NCBI GenBank assembly: GCA_027451525.1
Contig: DAIDJF010000015.1
Coordinates: forward strand, 1 to 64,000
Reading direction: 5' to 3'
From: Ktedonobacterales bacterium
GTDB lineage: Bacteria; Chloroflexota; Ktedonobacteria; Ktedonobacterales; Ktedonobacteraceae
DNA length: 64,000 nucleotides
Shown: positions 19,697 through 28,436 of the stretch, piece after piece
Position numbering within the stretch: the stretch's first letter is position 1
Layout of the letters: every line of letters starts with the position of its first letter
Notes under the pieces: generated by a model
Database searches by the model: none
What the model saw: only the letters and a program-made list of their open reading frames with translations
What the model was told of the DNA's origin: nothing
Made by a program: the position numbers and the translations under genes

Positions 19697-21535
19697 TTAG
19701 CGCACTGTATAGAGGGCAAAATTGCTCACATTAACGGTTCCACCCTGATCAACGGCGATACCTGCGGTTCCTGAAGAATAAGTAGGGTCAGAGGCAGTTC
19801 CGATAGGGTGATTGTTCGCGTAAAATGTGAATATTGAGCCTTTTATGACAATGTCGAGGAGTATAGATGTGCTGGCGGAGCCAAATGAGCCGGTGGCAAT
19901 CTGCGTTGGTGCGCCTGTTGTATTATTGTAGACATACGAACTCCATGTCCCATTTGCATGGATAAGAAAAGTATATACGCCTTGTTGGTTGCCGGGCTGA
20001 TTGCGGAAGTAGACGCCAAAATCGGCGGAGGAACTGCTTGCTATTTGTACCTGTACAATATAATTTGCGGGGTATGAGGTGTTAGCGATACCTGTCAGAA
20101 AGATGCCTGCCAGTCCTTGTGAGGGGTTATGAAGTTGCACTGTATTATTTTGACAAGTGACACTGATATTGTTATAAGCAACCCATTGACCGCTGCCGGT
20201 GTCACATGCTGGTCCAGGCACTGTGGCTGCGTATAGTTGTGTGCCGAGAGGGATTTGAGTATTTGGTGTGCTGGTAATAGGTTGTTGTGTTACTGTCGGG
20301 TTTGTCACCGAGGGCGTAATGTGTGGCGTCGTATTTGTTGTATTTGAATTTGCCTTTAAATAGATGACGGCAATAAAACTGCCACTGATGATGAAAAGAA
20401 TAAGGATAGCTGCGATAATAAGCCATAGTGTGTGACGACGTGGGGAGGGTCGCACTGGTTGGCTATAAGGAGATGGAGTTGTCGGGTTAGGATACGTGTT
20501 TGAGGCATTATCAACATGCGGTGGTGTTAGGTAGCTCTGATACTGGATTGGGATTGCGGGCGGAGTAGTTGGCTGAGCGGAGGAAGTATAAGAGGGTTGT
20601 GGCAGAATGGCAATCTCTTGAGGCATTGGAGTTGCAGGTGTCGTGTGATAATACTCGACTGTTGCAGATGGTGAGACAGAGGCAATCGCGTCGTGGAACG
20701 CCTGGGCAAAGGCGCGTGCAGTACTATACCGTTCGGAACGTTCTTTGGCGGTCGCTTTTTGCACGACAGCATCAACCGCTAAAGGGATGCCTGGGTTGAG
20801 ATGGTGGAGACTGGGCAATGGCGTTTCAAGGTGTTTAATGGCGATACTAATGGGCGTATCGCCTGTAAAAGGGGGATGTCCACTAATCATTTGGAACAGG
20901 ACAATGCCTAGTTCGTAGATGTCGGCGCGATAGTCGATAGCTTCGCCTTTTGCCATCTCTGGAGCCATATATTCAGGTGTGCCGACGAGCATACCTGTGC
21001 TAGTAAGGGTCGAGCCGATATTTTCCTGATGGATAAGGCGCGCAATCCCGAAATCGGCCAGGACCAATCTTCCGTCGCCATGCAGGAGAAAATTTGCGGG
21101 CTTAAGGTCACGATGAATGACACCTTGCGCGTGGGCGTAGTCAAGTGCGGAGGCGGCCTGATCGAGATACGTGGCGGCCTCGTGTAGCATAAGATATACG
21201 CGCTGTTTGAGGAGATCACGAAGGCTTCCACCGGTGAGGTAGGGCATGACAAGATACGCTAGTCCATCCTGTTCTCCATACTCGTAAATAGGCATAATGT
21301 TGATATGCTCAAGGCGCGCGATGACGTTGGCTTCGCGACGAAAACGGGCGAGAAAATCTTGATAGAGGCTATCAGACATGCGCATTTCAGGTAGCAAAAC
21401 TTTGACTGCGACATTGCGTACGGGGCGTATCTGTTGTGCGAGATAGACATCACCCATGCCCCCTTGACCGAGAAGGTTTCCTAGTACACATGTACCTAAC
21501 GTTTTACCTGTGAGTGACGCATGCCGATTTGCCAT
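19697..21535 (-). CDS. Ser/Thr protein kinase (PknB-like), paralogue of the neighbouring kinase
   Basis: LLGQGGMGDVYLAQQ, VAVKVLL, VIHRDLKPANFLL, ADFGIAR, GTPEYMAPEM; TM segment; C-terminal domain similar to the neighbour. Confidence 0.93.
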   Translation of the reverse strand: MANRHASLTGKTLGTCVLGNLLGQGGMGDVYLAQQIRPVRNVAVKVLLPEMRMSDSLYQDFLARFRREANVIARLEHINIMPIYEYGEQDGLAYLVMPYLTGGSLRDLLKQRVYLMLHEAATYLDQAASALDYAHAQGVIHRDLKPANFLLHGDGRLVLADFGIARLIHQENIGSTLTSTGMLVGTPEYMAPEMAKGEAIDYRADIYELGIVLFQMISGHPPFTGDTPISIAIKHLETPLPSLHHLNPGIPLAVDAVVQKATAKERSERYSTARAFAQAFHDAIASVSPSATVEYYHTTPATPMPQEIAILPQPSYTSSAQPTTPPAIPIQYQSYLTPPHVDNASNTYPNPTTPSPYSQPVRPSPRRHTLWLIIAAILILFIISGSFIAVIYLKANSNTTNTTPHITPSVTNPTVTQQPITSTPNTQIPLGTQLYAATVPGPACDTGSGQWVAYNNISVTCQNNTVQLHNPSQGLAGIFLTGIANTSYPANYIVQVQIASSSSADFGVYFRNQPGNQQGVYTFLIHANGTWSSYVYNNTTGAPTQIATGSFGSASTSILLDIVIKGSIFTFYANNHPIGTASDPTYSSGTAGIAVDQGGTVNVSNFALYTVR

Positions 21536-21630
21536 AATGACCTCAACTGACTAGATTGCTGTTTGAGAGAGCCGTGATGGAGTTTCTATATGTAAGTATA
21601 CGCAGGAAGTTTAGTTCTTGGGTAGGGTAA

Positions 21631-23103
21631 TCAGGTATTGGGCGGTTCAGTATGAATAACGACAGAACCGAGGTAGGGATAGGCATCGCGTAGGGCACGT
21701 TTGATTTCTTCGGCGTGGATGTGAACCTGACTTAACGGCTCATCGGCTGCAAAAATCGTATGGAGTACAAGATCAAGCTCGGAGGTTTTTGTCGTGACTT
21801 GTTGTGTTAATTCGCTGGTAGAAGGACGCGAACAATAGAGGTGGATGTCATGCGCGCTGCCTGTGCCAGCGATACTGTTGGCGATGCGTGTAATTTCCAC
21901 TTCCATTTCGGGGTATTGGGCCGTTACATCCTGGCGGCGCACCACATTGGTATTGGGTGCTTCTAAATGAGTTGTTACCCGATAGATCTGTTTATTGCCT
22001 TGTAGCAGGGTTTGCTCAAGACGTGTAGCAACGGCATGGGCATCACTGAGATGCATGTCAGCCTGGACTTCAATATCGAAATCGGCTTCCAGTTGTCCAT
22101 TGGCAACTTCACGTACATGGATATCGTGCGCATGGACACCCTGTAGCTCGGCCAGATAGTGAATCTGTTCGGTAACAGTTTCCTGTGGGCTGGGAGCAGG
22201 CTCGACGTGAACGACCACATCAACATCTGCCTGTGGCGAGACACTACGCGCGCCATCCATGGCGGCACGCTCGACCTGCTCAGTGAGTTCATGAATCTGT
22301 TCAAAGGTGAAGGTGCGCGGTGCGGCAATAATGATGTCAGCAAAAAATTTATTGCCAGCACGTCGTACACGCATGCGCCGTATCTCGGTAATATTGGGAA
22401 TGCTCTGCATGCGTTGTCGAATCTGCGAGGTCAAATCTTCAGGGGCGCGGTCTAGCAGTGCGTCAATCGTCTCCTTTGCCAGTTGTAGTCCAACCCAGAT
22501 AACGATACCAGAGACACCTAATGCCGCAATTGCGTCGGCTTGACCAAACCATGCTGGTAGCTGAAAGATGTGTGTCAGGCGTACAACGAGCAGACCGCCG
22601 ATGACAACGGAGGAACTCCAGATATCGGTGCTGAAATGTAGGGCATCAGCCTCTAGTGCCTGACTACCAAGTTTACGTGCGACGCGCATGAGGAGGCGAG
22701 AGCGCGTAAAATCAACGCTGATAGATACAAGCATGACGACAAAAGCCCAGATACTGGCATCAACGTTGCCCTCGTGTGTCATAAGGCGATGAATTGCCTC
22801 ATAGATAATCCAACAAGCAGTGATGAGTAGTAGTCCTGCTTCAAAAAAGGCCGAGAGGTTTTCGACTTTGCCGTGTCCGTAGTTATGTGTAGCATCTGCT
22901 GGGCGATCTGCGACACGCACCGCGAAGAACGTCATCAGCGCGGCTACCAGATCAAGGCCAGAGTGCGCCGCTTCCGCGAGAATACCGAGGCTACCCGTAA
23001 GGAGCGCGACAATAATTTTTAGGCTGGTAAGTCCAACGGCTGCCGCAACTGAGGAAAGGGCAGCTGTAGTTTTTTCGTGCTGTGCAGCTGTATTATGTGG
23101 CAT
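21631..23103 (-). CDS. Cation diffusion facilitator family transporter with extended C-terminal domain
   Basis: 'SLGILAEAAHSGLDLVAALMTFFAVRVADRPADATHNYGHGKVENLSAFFEA'; CDF signature. Confidence 0.93.
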   Translation of the reverse strand: MPHNTAAQHEKTTAALSSVAAAVGLTSLKIIVALLTGSLGILAEAAHSGLDLVAALMTFFAVRVADRPADATHNYGHGKVENLSAFFEAGLLLITACWIIYEAIHRLMTHEGNVDASIWAFVVMLVSISVDFTRSRLLMRVARKLGSQALEADALHFSTDIWSSSVVIGGLLVVRLTHIFQLPAWFGQADAIAALGVSGIVIWVGLQLAKETIDALLDRAPEDLTSQIRQRMQSIPNITEIRRMRVRRAGNKFFADIIIAAPRTFTFEQIHELTEQVERAAMDGARSVSPQADVDVVVHVEPAPSPQETVTEQIHYLAELQGVHAHDIHVREVANGQLEADFDIEVQADMHLSDAHAVATRLEQTLLQGNKQIYRVTTHLEAPNTNVVRRQDVTAQYPEMEVEITRIANSIAGTGSAHDIHLYCSRPSTSELTQQVTTKTSELDLVLHTIFAADEPLSQVHIHAEEIKRALRDAYPYLGSVVIHTEPPNT

Positions 23104-23298
23104 CGCGTTTCCGGCTACTCCTTGTTACTGAAAGTCTTAAGACGGTCTTTTGAGTCTACCCATTTTTCACTATAACATACGTTGCGGTCTTATTGTATGC
23201 AGGGAAGGGTGAAAGAGCAAGGGAGAGAGCGTCTTATTACCAGATGGGCTATGGTTATTTTCTCCATAGATTGCATAGCTCAACCAACAAAATAAAGA

Positions 23299-23327
23299 TT
23301 GACATTCAAACCCGTAACTGTTATCCT
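23299..23327 (+). promoter_or_regulatory. Sigma-A-type promoter for the T-box leader
   Basis: TTGACA (23299-23304), 17-nt spacer, TATCCT (23322-23327). Confidence 0.7.
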
Positions 23328-23339
23328 TGATAGTAACAA

Positions 23340-23727
23340 CCGAGAAGAAGTCTGATCCGTGTTGAGCGAGTATAGTATGAGGTTGATTGCCAACAGAGAG
23401 CCGATGGATGGTGGAAATTCGGCAAGGAAAAGTCACCTCGGAACCCTCTCGTGAGCGGCTGGCCGAAGAAAGCCCGGTAGGGACCGATGTATCGCGTCGG
23501 TACAAGGGCAAGTAGGAACAGATGGGTGGCTCCCATGCAGCGCGATAGCCGATGAAAGTGGTCTTTCCGCCTTCGCTACAGTGTGGTAGGGGAATGCGTG
23601 AGTCATGTACCGCATGATTTCGCCGCTGATGAGGAAAAGACAAGCCGGGTGGTACCACGGGAGCCGATGAAATTTCAGCTCTCGTCCCTTTGCTAAGAGC
23701 AGATGCAAGGGGGCGAGAGCTTTTTTA
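23340..23727 (+). ncRNA. T-box riboswitch leader with terminator
   Basis: AGAGAG bulge (23395-23400) and distal-loop region, T-box core 'CCGGGTGGTACCACGGGAGC' (about 23645-23664), then a 17-bp terminator stem (23677-23693/23705-23721) followed by TTTTTT. Confidence 0.93.
23677..23727 (+). terminator. T-box-controlled intrinsic terminator
   Basis: AGCTCTCGTCCCTTTGC / GCAAGGGGGCGAGAGCT + TTTTTT. Confidence 0.9.
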
Positions 23728-23764
23728 TTGGTGTTTTTTTACAAGTATGGCGAGGATGTACAGG

Positions 23765-24838
23765 ATGAAGACAGTCTCAATCGTCAATGTGACGAGCTAT
23801 ACAGGGGTGGAGCTATTGCGTATGCTGGCTGGTCACCCAGAATTTGTCGTTACTTCGGTTACGGCGCGCAGTAATGCGGGAAAGCGTCTGGACGAAGTTT
23901 TTCCACAACTGGCGGCGTTGCGTTATACGAGTGCAGAGCATGCAGGTGCAGTGAATCCCGCAATGGTATTGACTGAGGAGCCTGCGCAGACCGATTTGGC
24001 CTTTGTATGCCTGCCACACGCGGCGGCAGCAGAGGCGATTGTCACGCTTTTAGAGCGTGGTATCAAGGTGGTTGATCTCTCGGCAGATTTCCGGCTGCGC
24101 GATGTGCAAGAGTATGAGCTATGGTACAAACATACACATCCCGCGCCTGCATTATTAGAGACTGCTGTATATGGGTTGTGTGAGCGGTATCGTGATGAGA
24201 TAGAGCGGGCGGATCTGGTTGCCAATCCGGGATGTTACGCGACAAGCTCTATTCTCGCGCTTATTCCGGCATTTGCGGCAGGCATCATTGAGCCTGACGT
24301 GATTATTGATGCGAAATCGGGTGTAAGCGGTGCGGGACGTGGTTTGACATTAAGTACGCATTACGCGGAAGTGAATGAAGATGTCAGTGCGTACAGCATC
24401 ACGGGACACCGTCATCTGCCAGAAATCATACAAGAGGTGCTGCGTGCGGCCGAGGCAGGTGAGCATGGAGTTGCAAATGCTCCGCGCATTACTTTTATGA
24501 CGCATCTCATGCCAATGACACGTGGCATTCTTGCGAGCTGTTATGCCACGTTGAAGGAGCGTGTGAGTACGGCGGATGTGCGTGCGCTCTACGAACGATA
24601 TTACGCGAACGAGCCATTTGTGCGGATCGTTGATCAGCCGCCACATACGAAATGGAGCTATGGTAGTAACTTTTGTTTTATTCATCCGTTTGTAGATGAG
24701 CGAACTGGACGGCTAGTGGTGTTCTCTTGTTTGGATAATCTCGTCAAAGGGGCATCTGGGCAGGCAATTCAGAACGCGAATAGAATGTGTGGTTTAGCAG
24801 AAACAGCGGGTTTATCAATGATTGCTGTCTATCCATAA
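23765..24838 (+). CDS. argC: N-acetyl-gamma-glutamyl-phosphate reductase
   Basis: MKTVSIVNVTSYTGVELLRMLAGHPEF...; 'NPGCYATSSILAL'; GAGG-preceded ATG at 23765. Confidence 0.93.
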   Translation: MKTVSIVNVTSYTGVELLRMLAGHPEFVVTSVTARSNAGKRLDEVFPQLAALRYTSAEHAGAVNPAMVLTEEPAQTDLAFVCLPHAAAAEAIVTLLERGIKVVDLSADFRLRDVQEYELWYKHTHPAPALLETAVYGLCERYRDEIERADLVANPGCYATSSILALIPAFAAGIIEPDVIIDAKSGVSGAGRGLTLSTHYAEVNEDVSAYSITGHRHLPEIIQEVLRAAEAGEHGVANAPRITFMTHLMPMTRGILASCYATLKERVSTADVRALYERYYANEPFVRIVDQPPHTKWSYGSNFCFIHPFVDERTGRLVVFSCLDNLVKGASGQAIQNANRMCGLAETAGLSMIAVYP

Positions 24839-24906
24839 GAGTTGGTAGACAAGGGTTAAACTTATTCGTCAGATGGTAAGTGACGAGGAATCAGGAGAAG
24901 TACATA

Positions 24907-25776
24907 ATGGGAATTACCTTTTCGATGAACGCGGATGGAGATATTATTAATGATCAGCATCTCATTGCTCAGGTGTTAGGTGAGGCTCTTCCGTATATTG
25001 ATTTTCTGCGAGGCAAGACGCTCGTGATAAAATTGGGTGGGAGTACACTTGAACATCAGCGTGGTGTGTTGCAAGATATTATCTGGCTGCATGCGCTAGG
25101 AGCGCGTCCTATTCTGGTGCATGGTGGTGGGCCATATATTAATGAGTGGTTGAAGAAACTGAATATTCCGACCCGTTTTGAGCAGGGGTTGCGCGTGACG
25201 GATGCCCAGACGCTCGATGTTGTGCGTATGGTGCTACTTGGTCAGGTCAATCAAGGATTGGTCTTGATGGCGTCGCAAATGGGGGGGAAAGCCGTTGGTT
25301 TGAGCGGAACGGACGGCAATATGGTACGCGCGCGCATTGCTGATGAGCATCTTGGTTTTGTGGGAGAGATTACCGAGGTGGATCCGTCTCCTGTACGAGC
25401 GTTAATTGAGCAAGGTTATATTCCTGTTATTGCACCGCTAGGCGTGGGCGAGGATGGCTCGTGTCTGAATATCAATGCTGATCTGGTTGCGGCTCATCTT
25501 GCAGGTGCGCTTGATGCCGAAAAATTGATCTTTTTGAGCAATGTTGTGGGTATCTGTCGTGCTGATGGCTCACTGATTTCAGAGTTGAGCGAAGCAGAGG
25601 CAAAACAATTGATCTCTGAGGGTGTTATCAATGGTGGCATGATTCCGAAGGTTTCGGCCTGCCTGGACGCACTGGCATCTGTGCCACGTGTGCATATTGT
25701 CGATGGACGCGAAGCCCATGTGCTGTTGCGCGAACTGTTTACAGACCAGGGTGCGGGAACGATGATTGTACGATAA
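24907..25776 (+). CDS. argB: Acetylglutamate kinase
   Basis: 'TLVIKLGGSTLE...ILVHGGGPYINEWLKKL'; 'KAVGLSGTDGNMVRAR'; 'NINADLVAAHLAGAL'. Confidence 0.93.
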   Translation: MGITFSMNADGDIINDQHLIAQVLGEALPYIDFLRGKTLVIKLGGSTLEHQRGVLQDIIWLHALGARPILVHGGGPYINEWLKKLNIPTRFEQGLRVTDAQTLDVVRMVLLGQVNQGLVLMASQMGGKAVGLSGTDGNMVRARIADEHLGFVGEITEVDPSPVRALIEQGYIPVIAPLGVGEDGSCLNINADLVAAHLAGALDAEKLIFLSNVVGICRADGSLISELSEAEAKQLISEGVINGGMIPKVSACLDALASVPRVHIVDGREAHVLLRELFTDQGAGTMIVR

Positions 25777-25827
25777 CAGACGAAAAGAGTCGAAAGTGAT
25801 GCTTCATATGAGAGGACTGGATGAGTT

Positions 25828-27360
25828 ATGAAGAAGCGCGTTGAGCGATTGCGTGGTATGCATGATGTATTACCGGAAACGCATCAGCATCAGCGTTGGG
25901 TGAGAGAGCATGTGGAGTCATTTCTGGCACGAGCGGGTTACGTAGCGGTCGATTCGCCGATTGTAGAGCGCAGTGACCTGTTCCAGGCCAGTTTTGGACA
26001 AGAATTGTGGCAGAATCTCTATACCTTTCGGTTGCACCATCGAGACTTGTGTTTGCGCCCGGAATATACAGCGTCAATCTGTCGGCTCTATCTTGACCAT
26101 TATCAGCAGCATATATTGCCACAACGCTTTCAGTATGCTGGACCAGTGTTTCGCTATGAGACGCCGGGACGGAGTCGTTATCGGCAACATACGCAATTGG
26201 GTGTGGAGTTGATTGGCGGACAGCCCGCTTTTGCTGATGCCGAGATACTAGGATTGGCCTGTGAGGTTCTCAATAGTTTGCATATCACTCACTATCGGCT
26301 GGAACTGGGTCATATCGGCGTTGCCAGTGGTTTTATCAATCGGCTCCATTTGGACGATCAAGCGGCGCGTTTGTTATTAAGTCTGATGGAGCAGATTAGT
26401 CGTTCTGAAGAGGGTGAGCAGCAAGCGCAAAAACGGTTAGAGTTGTTATATCCGCTTAATCCGCTTCAGCAGATGGAGCAAGAGGCTTCCGATGCGCTAA
26501 CGACAACGCGAGCGGCAGGTGAACTATCTACTTCTCTGGGAACGCACCACATTACATCATTGTTGAATGGCATCAGTATCTCGTTTGGTGATGACGATGT
26601 GCGCGATGAAGTCATTGAACGTTTCTTATGGAAAACAGGACGGGGCGAGCAGCGTAAGCAGATCTTGTACGCGCTTGAATTTCTCCGCGCCTTGCATGCT
26701 GTTTCTGGGCCACCACCGACAGTCTTTGATGAACTGGGAGCCTTGTTAGAGCGTTACGAATTAAGTACGGAACCGCTCGACGAATTGCGCCAATTGGTCG
26801 CGGTTGCGGAGCAGTGTGGAGTATCACGTGAGCAGGTTATTCTTAATCTCTCATTAGGACGTGGTGTTAGCTATTATACAGGTCTGGTGTTCGAGATTCA
26901 CGCGCAGGATGCCGATGGTTTTGATGCACAACTCTGCGGCGGAGGACGTTATGATCGCCTGATGCGCGCTGTGGGCAGTGCGCGTGATATCAATGCATGT
27001 GGTTTTGCCTTTGGTCTGGAGCGGCTATTATCTTATCTTCCTAAAACTGATTTACCTACGTTAGAGACGACGGAGGCAATAGTTATTCCTGTCAGCGGTC
27101 AGACATTGCCATATGCGCTGTACGTGGCACAATCCGCGCGTGTGCAAGGAATACGGACCGAGGTTGATGTGACAGGGCATGGCGTGGGTATGGCCTTAAA
27201 GCAGGCGGCAAAAAAACAGATTCGTCTGGCATTGATTGTGGGAGAGGATGAACAGCGGACACGCAGCGTGACGGTGCGTAATCTGGTGACGGGCGAGGAG
27301 CAGGTTGCAAGCATTGAGATGCTGGCAGGTCAGATGGGCGATAAGGAGCAATCGTTGTGA
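25828..27360 (+). CDS. hisZ: ATP phosphoribosyltransferase regulatory subunit / HisS-like protein, retaining an anticodon-binding-like C-terminus
   Basis: 'GMHDVLPET', 'FRYETPGRSRYRQHTQLGVELIGG', 'RGVSYYTGLVFEIHA', 'GGGRYDRLM'; C-terminal ~90 aa resembles HGTP_anticodon; next gene is hisG. Confidence 0.8.
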   Translation: MKKRVERLRGMHDVLPETHQHQRWVREHVESFLARAGYVAVDSPIVERSDLFQASFGQELWQNLYTFRLHHRDLCLRPEYTASICRLYLDHYQQHILPQRFQYAGPVFRYETPGRSRYRQHTQLGVELIGGQPAFADAEILGLACEVLNSLHITHYRLELGHIGVASGFINRLHLDDQAARLLLSLMEQISRSEEGEQQAQKRLELLYPLNPLQQMEQEASDALTTTRAAGELSTSLGTHHITSLLNGISISFGDDDVRDEVIERFLWKTGRGEQRKQILYALEFLRALHAVSGPPPTVFDELGALLERYELSTEPLDELRQLVAVAEQCGVSREQVILNLSLGRGVSYYTGLVFEIHAQDADGFDAQLCGGGRYDRLMRAVGSARDINACGFAFGLERLLSYLPKTDLPTLETTEAIVIPVSGQTLPYALYVAQSARVQGIRTEVDVTGHGVGMALKQAAKKQIRLALIVGEDEQRTRSVTVRNLVTGEEQVASIEMLAGQMGDKEQSL

Positions 27361-28436
27361 AAACGAAGGGTGAAATCCGTCTTGCTTTGCCGGGCAAAGG
27401 GGCATTAGAGGCGGCAACGCTGGCGTTTTTGGCTGAATGTGGCATGAAAGTGAGCCGCAACAATCCGCGTCAATACCTTGCACGGATGAAGAGCATTCCT
27501 GATATCGAGGTCGTGTTTCTCCGCGCAACGGATGTGCCACTGCTGGTGCAGAATGGTGACGCGGTGCTTGGTGTGACTGGCTATGATATTCTGGCGGAGC
27601 ATCGCGGCTATGGAGACGAGGAAGATGAGGACGACGAGGATGATGATCTGGTTATGCTGGAACGCGATCTGGGCTATGGAGCCTGTCGGCTGGTCGTCGC
27701 AGTACCGGAGACGTGGATTGATGTCAGCAACTGTGCAGACCTCTGGCATCTCTCTGGCTATTATCAGACGCATAAAGGGCGCGGCCTGCGTATCGCGACC
27801 AAATATCCAATCCTGACGAATCAGTTCCTGCGACGGCATAATATCAGCCACTACACGCTTATTTCGCCGCATGGTGCGCTTGAGGCGGCACCGCTGACTG
27901 ATACCGCTGATCTGATCGTTGATCTCACAGAGACGGGAACGACGCTGCGCGAGAATCATCTCAAACTCTTAGATGATGGCACTGTTTTGCGCTCACAGGC
28001 GTGTTTGATTGCCAATGCGCGTTTGCTGCACGAGAATGAGCAGGCGCGACATGTCGTGGAAACGATGTTGGAATTGATGGATGCTCATATACAGGCGCGC
28101 AATCGTTCGCTGCTCACGGCTTATATGCATGGAGAGAGTCTGGAAGTGATACAAGACACGTGTAAGACCTTAAATGTACAGCTACGCGCGCAAGACTCGG
28201 AGCTTGAATTGCGTGTCGCGGTGAGCGAGATTGCGGGTGTGAATGAAACAGGACATTACACGCTTTCCGGTGTGGTTGATATGGGCGGGTCCGCGCCCGC
28301 GCTAATGGCAACTATCGCGCTTTTGCGCCGCGCAGGAGCAACACATGTGAATCTGACGCCGCTTACCTATCGTTTTGCGCAAGAGTCTGTCAGTGTGCGC
28401 AATCTACGCGAACGCTTAAAGAGAGTACAGATGTGA
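27357..28436 (+). CDS. hisG: ATP phosphoribosyltransferase with extra C-terminal domain
   Basis: 'IRLALPGKGALEAATLAFLAECGMKV', 'VFLRATDVPLLVQNGDAVLGVTGYDIL', 'DLIVDLTETGTTLRENHLKLL'; GTG start overlaps the hisZ stop (GTGA). Confidence 0.9.
   Translation: MKTKGEIRLALPGKGALEAATLAFLAECGMKVSRNNPRQYLARMKSIPDIEVVFLRATDVPLLVQNGDAVLGVTGYDILAEHRGYGDEEDEDDEDDDLVMLERDLGYGACRLVVAVPETWIDVSNCADLWHLSGYYQTHKGRGLRIATKYPILTNQFLRRHNISHYTLISPHGALEAAPLTDTADLIVDLTETGTTLRENHLKLLDDGTVLRSQACLIANARLLHENEQARHVVETMLELMDAHIQARNRSLLTAYMHGESLEVIQDTCKTLNVQLRAQDSELELRVAVSEIAGVNETGHYTLSGVVDMGGSAPALMATIALLRRAGATHVNLTPLTYRFAQESVSVRNLRERLKRVQM

Noticed and set aside
23170-23708. Minus-strand ORFs 23170-23658, 23321-23536 and 23433-23708
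   Set aside because: They are antisense to the T-box leader and have no protein-family character; they result from structured RNA sequence.
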